NCBI RefSeq assembly: GCF_002878395.1
Contig: NC_061122.1
Location: 74,061,458 to 74,125,457 of the forward strand
Source: Capsicum annuum
Lineage: Eukaryota > Streptophyta > Magnoliopsida > Solanales > Solanaceae
Length of the DNA stretch: 64,000 bases
Direction of reading: 5' to 3'
Shown: positions 24,010-35,143 of the stretch, piece after piece
Position numbering within the stretch: the first letter of the stretch is position 1
Layout: every line of letters starts with the position of its first letter
Program-made: the position numbers and the translations under genes
The notes under the pieces: model-generated
What the model was told of the DNA's origin: nothing
The model's input: only the letters and a program-made list of their open reading frames with translations
Database searches by the model: none

Positions 24010-25832
24010 TTAATATTTAAAACGTCCATAATATTCTAGACGTAAGTTATCTATTTCTATATTTTTCAGAATTGGTCTTTTTCCTTGTTCTTCCATTGCT
24101 TCCATTCCATCATCACTATTCTCCTCAAATTTTTCATCTATTTCGTCTTCAATTTGGGGCTGTAATTTTAGGAGCCCAAAATTTCTTTATTCAGCATTGA
24201 TCCAATCTCTAAATAATAGCAAAATCTCCAAACTATCTATCTCTAATGAATATCGATGATATCCAATCATAAATCTTCCTGCGCTAAAAGCTTGCTCCAA
24301 AGCAACTGAAGAAGCTTGACTTGCTAGCAAATCTCGAACCACCCTTGAACGTTTTGTAAATAGTCTGATACGAGTCTGTCACCATACTAAAAGTTGTGGT
24401 TGTCCATTTGCATCACAAATACATTCTTGATCTTAACAAATATACGAATCAAAATCATTACTGCTAATTGTATAGGTTCACGATATACTGAAGCAACTTC
24501 AAGCATTTGATACAAAGAATTCCATCTAGTAGGAACTTCTCTTGGAACTTTTCTATATGAAAGATCATATTTTGTACATTTATATTTAAATCATCTATTA
24601 TAGCTTTTTTTTATTTTTAAAAATAAAACTACAAGCAATTCGAACCTTATAACAAACATCTCTAAACAACATAACACCATCTCTAACATGAAAATAATCA
24701 TCATCCATAGGACATTATCTACCACTTAAAACATCAATTTCTTTCAAATTATTAGAAGCATTATCTAACATACATGTCATAGTTTTATCAATAAGTCTAA
24801 AATATTTTAAGCAATCCATTATTGTAGTAGATATAAATTGACCGATTTGTCTCATCATCATATTTGTAAGCAATAATTCTTTTTTGCATATTCCAATGGT
24901 GATCAATCCAATGAACTGTGACGATAAAATAATTATTATCAACAACACTACGACCCATATCAGAAGTAATAGATACTCTACCATCAAATTTACTAAATAA
25001 GCAATGAACAAAATTACAATATTTAGCTTGAAATTTAAAAATATCATTTTTAATTGTATTTCGTGAAAACCCTTTGAAAGAAGGATTATATACTCATTGA
25101 ATATAATGAATAAAACTAGGGTGCAAAGGAAAAATAAAAGAAAAACCCATAACAACAACCATTTTCTCTTGTTCTTCTCTATCTACATCTTCATTATATG
25201 TCAATGAAGAACTTGAGCTAGATTGGTTAAACCTATCTAAACGCATTTGAACCACATTATCTCCTACAGATTCTTCCGTCAATGGTGTACCACCTTTTTT
25301 TTTTTGCCTTAACCTCATTTTTAGATGAATAAATTCTTTATTATATTTTCTCAAATGCGTAGTAAGCAACCCTATCCCACTATTCCCCCACCCCATTCAA
25401 ATGTTTCATAACTCTTTGACATTCGTTGCAAGTAGCAGTATTATTTACCTTATCGTGACTCGTAAATTGCCAAACTAAAGACCTTTTAGGACGTGCAGTA
25501 CCTTTGGCCCTACTAAATTCCGGTAAAGAGGGAAGTACATCATCGTCTTTTGGTAATTCCATAGCCAGATTAGTAGGGGTAGGATTTTCACCTAACTCTT
25601 GTTCTTCTATATCATCTTATTCCGGTAAGTCTTCCTCAAAATTACCATAACGGCTACTTAGTGTCTCATGGTCTAATTCCATAACCGTTCCAATATCAAA
25701 ACCATTAGGTTGTGATAAAGAAGTTTCACTAAATCTAGGCGGTAATGAACTAGTAGAAGCACTATTTTTTTTATTTCTATGAAAAACCTTGCCAAATATT
25801 GGTCTTTTACTACTACTCTTATCGGCAACCAT
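24010..25832 (-). pseudogene. hAT transposase (zinc finger BED type), broken
   Basis: N-terminal part: 25617-25832 (MVADKSSSKRPIFGKVFHR). Next is a BED-type zinc finger at 25380-25562 with SLVWQFTSHDK and the Cys pair in TATCNECQRVMKHLN. Catalytic-domain pieces follow in 24715-25160, including DGRVSITSD in one frame and MTCMLDNASNNLKEIDVL in another. The C-terminal dimerisation domain at about 24010-24340 reads SSVALEQAFSAGRFMIGYHR, then SLEILLLFRDWINAE, and ends at a TAA at 24010-24012. The enzyme would cut and paste the element, but stops and frameshifts break it. Confidence 0.85.
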
Positions 25833-27942
25833 AATTAAATTTAAATATAACTAAAATGTTAAAACAAGCAATATAAATATTATAAATCAAAAAATTAATG
25901 TCAGTAAATAAATATAGATACTAAAAATAAAAATATAAAGATTAAAGTTGGAATGAATATACCGAACGTCTGCATAAAAACAGACGTATACCAAATGGAG
26001 AAATTGAAAGATGATAATTGAAGCTAATAATATCTTGAAAAAAAATCTCCAACTCCAATTAATATAATAACTGTAAATATTGAGAGTATGAGAATATTAA
26101 GATTTAAGAGAGAGTACGAGAAATTGAGAAATTTTTGAGAAAAAAATAGATACAAAAGGGTATTTATAATAGAAATTTAAAGGGGTAGAGGGGTAGCGGG
26201 GTAATTGGGAGGGGGAGACACAAAATAGCCGTTGCCCCCTCCAACGGCTATAATCAAATGGGCCACCAACGGCTACATATCAAAAATATATATAAAAAAG
26301 TTAGACTGTACCGGTCAGCGCTGCACCAGAATCGATCAATCAGCACCGAAACCAGAACTACCAGAAAAAACCATGCTCCATACCGGTACTGGATTCTGGG
26401 TTGTTGGGTACCGGTATACCGGTACCAACTGGCATCATTGCGTTATCGGACCGAAACATCACTGAAATTGGATTTACTCCGTTCCATTGCCAGGTTTATC
26501 CCCCATCCCTGGGTTAACTTGGTGCTGAATCCTACTCCCAACTGAATAGACACTAAACTGATTTCTAGTTCATACTAAGCTTGACTAAACTATTAGTAAT
26601 TATACTATCTAATTGAACTGGACTGAGTTCACTGAGTTTCGTTGATTGATGGAATACTACTAAATTCTGTTAGCTGGCTGAATTTATTGAGGCCTAAACT
26701 GAATACTAAACTGGACTGGACTAATACTGAGTCTACTGAGTTTTTCCTGAGTTTTGTAATTGACTGAGAGTACTACTGATTATGACTTGACTGATACTAT
26801 CCTGAGACTGACCATAATTCTAGGTAATTAGCTAAATTGTTGGGTATAAAATACCCCCAGACCTCGATAGCATAAATTATAAGACATGGCAAAATATTAA
26901 AACATGATAAATAACTACTTGATCATCATTCATTCATTGGGACCTTCAAGTAAACACTTGCATGCATGAACTTGAATACATGCTATCATGGTATAATTTC
27001 ATTATTTAATTCTCATGAACAACTCATCAAATACTTGGAAGGCATTATATATGCATATAGTACTAATCAACACATGAGCATCACAATTTCAAGGCTTTAA
27101 CACGAATTCACATGATACTACATACATGATAGTTGTTTTTACATAAATCTTGCACTTAATCATGGAATAGAAATCTAATCAATATTATAATCATGAGTAC
27201 ACTTGAATCCAAATTATGAAAAGCATGAAATCAAGCTACTTGAAGTTTAAAAGAGTTTCTTGGACTCCAAGGGTGGAAGGAACCCTTGGATGAAAATTTG
27301 ACATACCTTGGTTGCTAAATTCTTGAAGAAAAATAGTGAAACCTTGAGCCTTGACTTTGAAATTAAATCACCTAGGGTTCTTGTTCTTGAGCAATTTGAG
27401 AGAAAGTAAGTATATCTTGCTCAATGAGGGCTGAATCTCTTACTTTAGGGCTGAATAAGGGTAGGAAAAAGACCCTAATACCCCTGAGGATGTGGCTTTT
27501 TTAATGACAGAAACCAAACTTTCGACGCGCAGGATGATGCGCTGCATCATTGGCATCTATGTGATAGCCAACGCGCCATGTAAAGTTCGCATTAGTTCTA
27601 TGGAAATTTCCACTGGGAGCCAAGGAAAAATATTGATCGACGCGATGGCTGATGTGCCGTGCAGAGATTGCGTTGATGCATTATTTTTTATTCAAACGTG
27701 GTTCAATCGAGGTTCAAAAAATACAAAACCTATCCAAAAACACGTATTGATATTTCTGATCATGAATTAACCTAAAGATTGATATTTTAAGGTCATAAGA
27801 GTCATGAAATAGAGTTTCCAACTTACGAAGGCCAAAATAATACTAAGTCTGAATACTTAGCTTGAATTTTCTAAGTCTGGGACCCCTCAGCAAGCTTAAA
27901 AGACTGAGTTGAGCTTAGAATTTTGCGGGGACTTACAGTGGG

Positions 27943-28800
27943 CAATGCTCAAAGGTAGAATTATAGAAATTCATACAATCTAAAGTACAAACTCATCCAC
28001 CAAATCAGCTATGGAACACCTATCAATAACAGCTTAAGCAACCACAGGTTCAAGGGAATCAGGCCATAAATAGCAATATGGAAGAGATGCTGATACATAT
28101 ATTAACTTGTCAAAAATAATTGGTAATGGATATAAAGAGTCAGTGGGAAGACATCATGACTCAGCAGGTGACTACAAGGAACTTGGAGTTGCAGTTGGGA
28201 CAGCTACAACAGACACTAAATACCAGGACTCAAGGTGGTTTTCCAAGTGATATTGAACCTCCTAAAAAATTTATGGCAATCACTTTAAGGAGTGGTAGAG
28301 AACATAATAAAGGACCTCTAAAGGAAACTAACGAGGTATATGTAAAAAAAGCTCCCCAATTGGTAGCAGATAAAGTTGCTAGCAGGTAAAGTTGCTAAAA
28401 ATTTGAAGAAGTCCGAGTACTCAAAAATGAAAGTTATAGAATCGGTAAAGAAGAGTCCACCACTACCTTTCCCGCAAGTTCATAGAAAAATGAATGAGGA
28501 TGCATTCTTTAAGAAGTTCTTTGACACGTTCAGAGAGTTTCATATTAATTTACCTGTTTTAGATGTTTTGCAGGGAATGTCCAAGTACATGAAGTACTTG
28601 AGGAACGTGGTTGCTAATAAAGTTAAGCTTCTTGATGTTGAGATAGTAGCACTCACTGAGGAGTGTAGCTTTGTGGTGACTCAAAAGTTTCCCAAAAAGT
28701 TCAAGAACCCCAGGTAGTTCACTCTCCTTATTCAAATTGGTAATAGTGAGGTGGTCCATGCACTTAGTGATTTAGGAATAAATAAGATATTCTTGTTGCT
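27943..28800 (+). pseudogene. Athila-type gag, second part, and protease scrap
   Basis: It resumes the gag cut at 7485. Frame 28120-28389 has RNLELQLGQLQQTLNTRTQG and FMAITLRSGREHNKGP, hallmarks of the post-knuckle part of Athila gag. Frame 28376-28717 gives KSPPLPFPQVHRKMNEDAFF and VEIVALTEECSFVVTQKFP, the approach to protease. A frameshift then leads to HALSDLGINK, the place of the protease active site, where the Asp-Leu-Gly remains. Two frames overlap at 28376-28389, where 'gttgctagcaggtaaa' is partly duplicated. No RT or integrase follows. Confidence 0.8.
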
Positions 28801-30957
28801 ACTATATTTGACTGCATGATGCAAGTGTTTGGTTGTAAAAAGTATGATGATTATATGAATTTCTAATGTTGAGACTCTAGGCTCATGTTTATGACTCTTG
28901 TACTTGGTGTCTTAGTGTTGAATTCAAGCTATGGTTTGATTGAGTGTCTATGATGATCCTGCATGAGTCATCCATGTGCCATATATGAGTGAGGTATTTA
29001 AATAATCCATGTTGCATGTGATGTCTATAACTTGCCTGGTGTGTGTGCAAACCAAAATAAAGAGTGTGGTTTTAGGAGATGATTTAGGAAGTTCTTTGAT
29101 AGCCATGTTTCATACCTTCTTTTTACCTGCCCTGTTGCATAATCTTAGTTAACCCCATTGAGCCTTTATCTTATTCTTTGGCAGCCTCATATGTAGCCTG
29201 ATCCCCTTCCTTAAAAGACCTTAATTTGATCCAAAAGCTCCTAAGAGCTTTAGGGAAAAATTAATTGAGTAAGGAGTAAGAAATTTAAGTAGGAGAAAGT
29301 GAAATTAAAGCCCCAAAGTAATAGTTATTGGTGTGTAAGAATTGTTGTATTGTGGTTGGTCTTTGGAGAAATTTGTTCTAAAGAAATTCCCATTTTAAGC
29401 CCAGTCATGTTACAATAAAACTGTTTTGTCCCTGGTCCTCCTTGGACATTGTGCACCTGAACCAAGATAATTAATTAAGTCGAGGGTGGCTATCATAGGG
29501 GTGGGTAGCATAAAATGGGTGTGAAAAAGGGAAAAATTGAATGATATTTACATAGTATACTCCCACCATAGTATATGTGAATGATCTTAATGAGATGGGG
29601 CAAAACAAAAGATGGGGGTAGACAAAAGTGGTGTAAGTTGGTTGTTAGAGATTGAGGTAATTGTGAAAATGTGATGTATTAAAGCACTTAGGGAAGATAG
29701 TCACTATTTTTGTCTAAAATATTTCCTACCCGTCTCTTAGCCTACATTACAACCATTAAAGACCTATTTGATCCTAAGCATCATTATTCTGATATTAGTT
29801 GAGTACTACACTAAGGGCAATCTTATGGTTCATTATGTGTAACTTGTGAATTCCTTGTGAGAGTGAGCACAATTTGATTCTTGTACCTAGGGGTGTACAT
29901 AGGTCGGGTTGGTTCAATTTTTATTAAAAAAAAACAAACCAATCATGTCAATTTATTAAAACTATAAATCAAATCAAACCAACATAAAATTGGTTTTTTC
30001 GGTTTAGGTTTTAGTTGTTTATTTTGGGCTTTTTGATTTTTTAGTTTTTTTATAATATTTAGTTTCTTCAATTATATTATGATCGAAGATTAGATCAAAT
30101 ATGTTTTAACTCATGTCCTAATGAAAAACCATAAGTATAAAAAAATGAGTAGTAGAAAACTCTCTTGAAACTAAAAAGTGAGATGAAGAGTGAAAAGTTT
30201 AGGTTTTAAGTTTATATTAGATTTTAGATCATTTAATTAGCAATTAATGGAAAAATATTACAACTTAAAGGCCCAAATCTAAATATATATCTATATCTAC
30301 TTCAATTTATTAAAAAAATACTAAAACTAGTTGAAAAAGTATTTAAAAAGTAGATTATAATTAATATTTTATGTATAAAAAAGTTCGAATATTATATATG
30401 TATAAATATATATATATATATATATTATGTCGGTTTGATTCGGGTTCGGTTTGACTATTTTTTGGTCAACACCAAATCAAACCAAGAATGGTCGATTTTT
30501 TTATAACGCCAAACCAATCAAGCCAAATCATAAGTCATTTTTTTTCGATTTGGTTTGGATCGTCGGTTTTGTCTGACTTGACGGTTTGGTCTGTACACTG
30601 CTACTTGTACCCATTGTGTTATAAATTACATTAATATGAGTGATTATGGGTAAATCTCTTACGGTGAGGTCATATATTTGATGAATATTGGTGATTTGTA
30701 TGATGTCTGTTATTAAACTATGTGCATGAGTTTGCCAACTTGGTGTGTCAATTCTTGAGGCTAGGATGTTTGCAAGTAGTGTTCTTGAACTATCAATTGT
30801 GTACGTAATATGCTTACTGTAGAAACTTGCATTATGTGTAGTCATTATAGTACTAGCTTGAGTGTCTTACATGTAGTAGAAGTGTACAGTCTCCTCAGCT
30901 TATGATTCTTAAAGGAAAGAGTTGTTCTAGGATGAACAAGTCTTTAATGAGGGGTGG
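28801..30957 (+). other. Non-coding 3' region of the Athila-type element
   Basis: No gene is seen. The region carries the hAT-type MITE at 29888-30603. A purine-rich stretch (aatgaggggtgg, 30947-30957) immediately before the LTR is the likely polypurine tract. The bulk is probably what remains of the long untranslated segment usual in Athila elements, with pol lost. Confidence 0.6.
29888..30603. mobile_element. hAT-type MITE, 716 bases
   Basis: A perfect 8-base target duplication, cttgtacc, flanks it (29880-29887 and 30604-30611). The terminal inverted repeats are taggggtgtaca on the left and tagcagtgtaca read inward from the right (10 of 12 matching). Both ends carry repeated 'cggtttggtt'-like words, and the middle is AT-rich with a (TA)n run near 30405-30425. 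It has no coding capacity and would depend on a hAT transposase supplied in trans. The ORF at 30528-30845 is chance. Confidence 0.9.
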
Positions 30958-32564
30958 TGATGTTTGGTGTATTTATGCACCTGAGTGTTGTTATCTTAGC
31001 TTATTTAGCCTTGTTTTGAGGGAAATTCTTGTGCTTTATGTGTTGATGATAATATAAATAAGAATCTAAGTGTTCAAGAGTGTGTTTACAAGGTGAAAAG
31101 GTGTTTTCAAACAAGTTTTGGTTCAAATTGATTATTTAGAGTCTAGATGAGAAAACTAATTTTACTAGGTTGACATTGGTGTTGTGATAGTTGATTTCAA
31201 TGGATTCTAGTGGGTGTATTGAGTTCCTAAGATTGTTATTGTGTAATTATATATGGAACAACTTGTTTGTAATGTGCAAAGTTCAATTGGATTAAGTCAA
31301 GAGTCGGAACAATAAGTTGAAGATCAATCTGGACTAGCCTAGTCTTAGATCGTGTTTTTAGTCCATTGTTGTGGATATTGTGTTGTTTTGAGCTCTAATA
31401 TCTGGTGTTTAATCATGTAGGAAGATTGGTGAGGTTATTGTGATGATATTTTGATGAAATATAGGCTATTAACCAAAGGAAAACAACACCAAAAGGCAAG
31501 GGATGGAAGAGAAAAGCAAAAGACTTCGTTGAATTTCGAGAGGATAATTCCAATGAGACCACGTGAATTGGCCACCTCTCAAACCTCTCTCCATGATATT
31601 TCTAAGGTACCACAGAGCTATTCCCACAAGATATGCAAGTCAATTCGGAGCAACTCCCAAACACGACCAAGACTTGGTTTACTATAAGTAGGACTTGTTG
31701 CACTTAACCTTGGACACTTTTTGACATCTTTGGGAGCTTTAGGAGGCTACTGTACACATGTTTTAGGGTTTATTTTTCTTAAGTTTATCTTTTTAATAGA
31801 TTTGATCATATATTCAAGTATTTGGATGATGATTATGTAGATTAGCGGCTAAACTCCCCCTCTTCGGGGTTAAGGCCAAGAACATGTTTGCCATCGTTAT
31901 AAAATGAATTCATTTAGATTGTTTATCATATTTTGTTGTTTGTTCATCCTTTTTTTTTAACTATTTTAAGGATTGCTCACCCTTATAATACATATATTGT
32001 CGACCTTTTGATCTTGAGAGGGAGATTAGAAATTTAGAAGATGGGAATGAATAAAGTAAGGTTCATATTCTTTTATGAAATAAGGAATTTGTATTAGCGA
32101 CTAGGACAGAGATGTACCTAGAACCCTTGCTTGGTTCACATGTAGGATGATAGCTTTAAGCATTTAATTGGATCATTACATCCTCACTCAACAATTTAGT
32201 TATAATGTCCGAATTAGGTAAACGATTAGAGGTTGGGAGACCATGATCATACAATAAACCCTATGAATTAACAACCAAGATAAACGATCTAATAAATAAA
32301 GTACAATAGCATAGTATGACTATTATAAGTGTCTTAACCCTAGGCTTTACTCTGTTAATTTTCTTAAATCTTTACTTTATGCATTGTTTACTTTAATTTT
32401 AGTTTACAACTTTAAAACTCTCTTTTGGTTACACTTTGCATTAAGTTAATCTCAATAAGTGAACTAGAATTGAATAGTTATTAGAACTAGTCCCTGTAGG
32501 ATTGATACTCGTCTTTCTTTATCGCCACTATATTACTTGGTAGACTTGCGTGTGCGCTTTGGCA
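30958..32564 (+). repeat. 3' LTR of the Athila-type element
   Basis: It starts TGATGTTTGGTGTATTTATG and ends CTTTGGCA. It is clearly homologous to the 5' LTR along its length, with extra bases around 31216-31262. The 3' ends differ (gcaaatca against tttggca). The related LTR at 34548-45082 ends ctaaggca, which supports this boundary. Confidence 0.85.
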
Positions 32565-32569
32565 CTGTT

Positions 32570-33219
32570 AATACGTTTCTTTTTTACTACATGGGTAAAA
32601 AGTATAAGATGAATTGGGCCATTTGGTTTCGAGAATATATGTTAGAGAGTGTTGCAGATTCTCATGCATCATCTAGCCTGCCTTATGGACTGCTGATCAC
32701 TAGAATATTCTTGTACTAATCTATTGACCTATATGCAAACTTGATCATGAAAATCTCAGCAACTTATGGCTCCAAGATTGTGGATATTGAATGGTGCAAA
32801 AAAGAATCTGCAAAAGCAAGATCAGATCCTCCTAAGGTACGTAAATCTGTATATAATCTTGTGCTTCCTATATTAAAGGAATTTATGGAGGTAAAGGATC
32901 GGCTCAAGGCTATCAAGGAAGGGTTGATGGTTCTTCAGGAGTAAACTACCAGGCTACTGCAGTTCGGTGAGGTCACAAGTACTGATGTAGGAAAGGTGTG
33001 GCTAATCATTGATGGATTTAAGAAGGAAGGTGTCAAGCTCATTAATAGATTATTTTCCTGCTCAAAATCCATCAAGACCAAATCAAACTCCTCTAACAAC
33101 GAGCTTACCATATAAGCCTAGAATTCCTACTCCAGCTTCTCAAAAATGTCAAAAAGTCCAATGAGAACTTCTGTCATAACATGGACAATACTCTTACCTA
33201 TTTCCTGGCTATACATTGA
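32570..33219 (+). pseudogene. Envelope-like ORF, 3' part
   Basis: After the right target duplication a single frame runs from 32570 to the TAA at 33113-33115, broken only by TAA codons at 32717-32719 and 32942-32944. It contains WAIWFREYMLES, HASSSLPYGLLITRIF and KISATYGSKIVDIEWCKKES, typical of the 'putative plant transposon protein' family. A charged heptad-like stretch (VKDRLKAIKEGLMVLQE, ending 32941) suggests a coiled coil. A frameshift then leads to NENFCHNMDNTLTYFLA, with a stop at 33217-33219. The 5' part is at 4083-4818. No membrane function is claimed. Confidence 0.6.
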
Positions 33220-33603
33220 GATGATTAATGTTATTCAAAAAGAGGTCGTATCCCTTTTTTATTTATGGTTATAATTGATATTTTAACTTGTCCTGCCATA
33301 TTTTTTTGTTGGTTTTGCATTCTACATTGATTGTTTATGTGGTGTGTACCATTTTATACTTTGTTATGTGCTTTCTGTATGTTTGATTTATTCTTTTTTA
33401 TTATGACAAAAGGGGGGAAAAGCTAAAATATCAGATAGGGCCTCCAAGTAAGGGGGAGAGTTAGTCAGTCGCCTACTAATGCTTAAGAAGTCAACTCAAT
33501 GATGACAAAGGAAAGGAGTCAGCACGAAAGGGGTAGCAAGCCTACTGCAAGAACAGAGGAGTTACTGATGTTTATTGTTTGTCATTATTAAAAAGAGGGA
33601 GAT
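33220..33603 (+). other. SIRE-like 3' untranslated region and polypurine tract
   Basis: The stretch includes an 'atgacaaaaggggg' segment (33402-33419) and two purine-rich runs. The last, aaaagagggagatt (33590-33603), abuts the LTR start and is the likely polypurine tract. No gene is seen. Confidence 0.55.
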
Positions 33604-34547
33604 TGTTTGAGCCATATTTATTTATTATGTTTTAATAATGATAAAATATTAAAAGAAATATGATGGATATACTTAAGATATGATCACATCAAGGAATATA
33701 TTCTAGTAGCAAATTATGGAGGAATATTTCGGGTAATCCCTACCTACAAAAAAGCTATCGCTGAATCTGGAAGCATATCAATCAAGATCTCGTTAGACCT
33801 AAAAGTATAAGGAAGATGACTACCAATTAATCAAAATGACATGCCATAAGTATTATGCAAGGAAATAAGATCACACCCTCTATATGGACATAACTAATAT
33901 GGACCATGTATGGCTGTGAGCTCGTGTTTGAGAAAAGAAGGTTGTATCATATGTACGGATATATCTGATATGGATGTATCATTGGTGTAATTCCTCAATC
34001 TAGGAATCAATCCAAATCCTTGATTGACAAGAAATCTTTGGGTTTCCTTATAGAGCACTAAGCTAAATCAACTGAAGACTATAAACAAAAGATTGAAGAT
34101 CGAAGACCCTACGAAACTTCACAGGAAATTCTTAGTGTGTCTCAATCTTAGTCTCAATAAATCTTTGTACTTCTTAGATTGCAATAGTTACAAAAGAGAA
34201 AGATCTAGTAAACTTAGTTATACCAGATGAGGTTGTGTCACAAGATCTAAAATACAAAATAAGCTTTAGAACTTTTCTACTATATTTGTACCCAAATCTA
34301 CTTTGAAAGACTCTAAGGAAATCCTTAAAACCCAAGAGGACTGGAAGTAGGCGCCATATTGGTGTTTCGAACAAGAATAAATCCCTATGTAACTTGTTTA
34401 TTTACTTATTTATCTTCTTGTAAATTTAAACTTAACATATTTTGTTTAGTACTATATTTTTCAGGTGAGTTAACTATCAAGACTGACCAGTCGACTTAGG
34501 AAAGATTTTTTCAATTCACCCCCTCCTATTGAATTTCACTTGGGACA
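33604..34547 (+). repeat. 3' LTR of the SIRE-like copia element
   Basis: It starts TGTTTGAGCC after the polypurine tract. Near the end is 'ttcaattcaccccctcc' (34510-34526), common at the 3' end of plant copia LTRs, and the last CA is at 34546-34547. The right boundary is uncertain by about 20 bases because an Athila-type LTR fragment follows directly. No 5' partner is in the window. Confidence 0.6.
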
Positions 34548-35143
34548 TTAAGGGAGGCTGAAGAATACTTCAGTTAGGTTCTTTATTCAATTACTTTTAT
34601 TTGTTTACATATTTTAACATGTATTCAATCATTGTGATTACATTTATGTCCATGATTGGCTAAAGACCATTTTCCAGAGTTAAGGCCATGAACATGAGTA
34701 CTATTGCTTGAATTGATTTAGTTATGGTTGTTTATCATTATTGGTTGTTTATTAATCCTTATTATCACTATTTTAAGGCTTCATGACCCTTAGAACATAT
34801 ACATAATTATATTGTGAAGCTGGAAAAAGAAACAAGAGGATAGAATGTGGGATAGGTAGAATAAGATTGTGATCTTCTAATTGAATAAAGTTATAATTTA
34901 CATCTAGGATAGAAATATACATAAGTGCCCAATTTGGTTCAGTTATGGGATAAAATATGTATGCATTTATCTTAGTTCTCGAATCTCCACTCAATGATGT
35001 AGTTGTGGGGCTAAGTTAAATAGGTGATTAGAGGTTCAGAAGACCGTACTCATAATATCAATCCCATGAACCAACAACCAAGATGACTAAACCAACTAAT
35101 GAAGTTCTATAGTTTAGAGTGATTGTTTGAATAGCCTCTTAAC

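Larger units (their letters stand above)
23399..26498 (-). mobile_element. Decayed hAT transposon in the A LTR
   Basis: The undisturbed sister LTR has the target 'ggcaggaat-tcccccat-ccc' (8560-8580). Here the 8-base target appears on both sides as gcccttat (23391-23398) and tcccccat (26499-26506), 5 of 8 matching. Terminal inverted repeats are taagcttggcaacaga on the left and, reading inward from the right, taaacctggcaatgga. TACCGGTA-type subterminal motifs lie at both ends (about 23550-23600 and 26308-26430). The interior encodes a broken hAT transposase on the minus strand. The size is 3,100 bases. Confidence 0.88.
7486..27937 (-). mobile_element. Chromovirus A (Del/Tekay-like Ty3/gypsy), minus strand
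   Basis: It begins TGTAACGCC and ends GACTTACA and is flanked by a perfect 5-bp target duplication, gtggg (7481-7485 and 27938-27942). The duplication sits inside the Athila gag, so the ends are secure. On the minus strand the order is 5' LTR (22269-27937), gag, protease, reverse transcriptase, RNase H, integrase, C-terminal chromodomain-like tail, 3' LTR (7486-about 9903). Chromovirus B is inserted in reverse transcriptase and a hAT element in the 5' LTR. The tRNA-iMet primer site expected beside the 5' LTR is not recognisable. All genes are broken. Confidence 0.92.
22269..27937 (-). repeat. 5' LTR of chromovirus A, split by a hAT element
   Basis: It aligns with 7486-9903 on both sides of the hAT insertion (22269-23398 and 26499-27937). 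The left edge, tataaacgcaccgag, is a decayed version of tgtaacgccctgag. The right edge, ending ttttgcggggacttaca, is complete. Excluding the hAT and one copy of its duplication the LTR is about 2.56 kb. Confidence 0.88.
4819..32564 (+). mobile_element. Athila-type Ty3/gypsy element, pol-less, heavily nested
   Basis: Two related LTRs (4819-6374 and 30958-32564), both beginning TGATGTT and GGTGTATTTATGCACC-like, flank an interior that starts with a tRNA-Asp-type primer site and an Athila gag. After gag there is only a protease scrap and non-coding sequence; no reverse transcriptase or integrase of this element is visible, so it could not move by itself. The target duplication is degraded (atgtg at 4814-4818, ctgtt at 32565-32569, 3 of 5 matching), but the position fits the interrupted envelope-like frame. 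Chromovirus A splits the gag, and a hAT-type MITE sits in the 3' non-coding region. Confidence 0.8.
2863..34547 (+). mobile_element. 5'-truncated SIRE-like Ty1/copia element (outermost of the nest)
   Basis: Three parts read on the plus strand: the end of a copia pol (2863-3844), an envelope-like ORF (4083-4818, resuming 32570-33219), and a purine-rich tract followed by a 3' LTR (33604-34547). A separate ORF between pol and the 3' LTR is the layout known for the SIRE/Maximus copia lineage. The 5' LTR, gag, protease and integrase are absent; the left break at about 2862 is abrupt. The 27.7-kb Athila-type element at 4819-32564 separates the two halves. The right edge (CA at 34546-34547) is approximate because the next repeat starts immediately. 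SIRE assignment is inference from layout and the ORF type. Confidence 0.6.

Noticed and set aside
24715..25158. 147-codon ORF rich in Leu and Ile that looks like a membrane protein
   Set aside because: It is mostly a shifted frame of the hAT transposase; recognisable transposase words appear in it only at the end and in the other frame.
30400..30430. (TA)n run considered as a hairpin or replication feature
   Set aside because: A short dinucleotide run inside a MITE; nothing else supports a function.
32741..32944. Possible host coiled-coil protein
   Set aside because: It is in frame with the sequence before and after it and belongs to the envelope-like ORF of the SIRE-like element.
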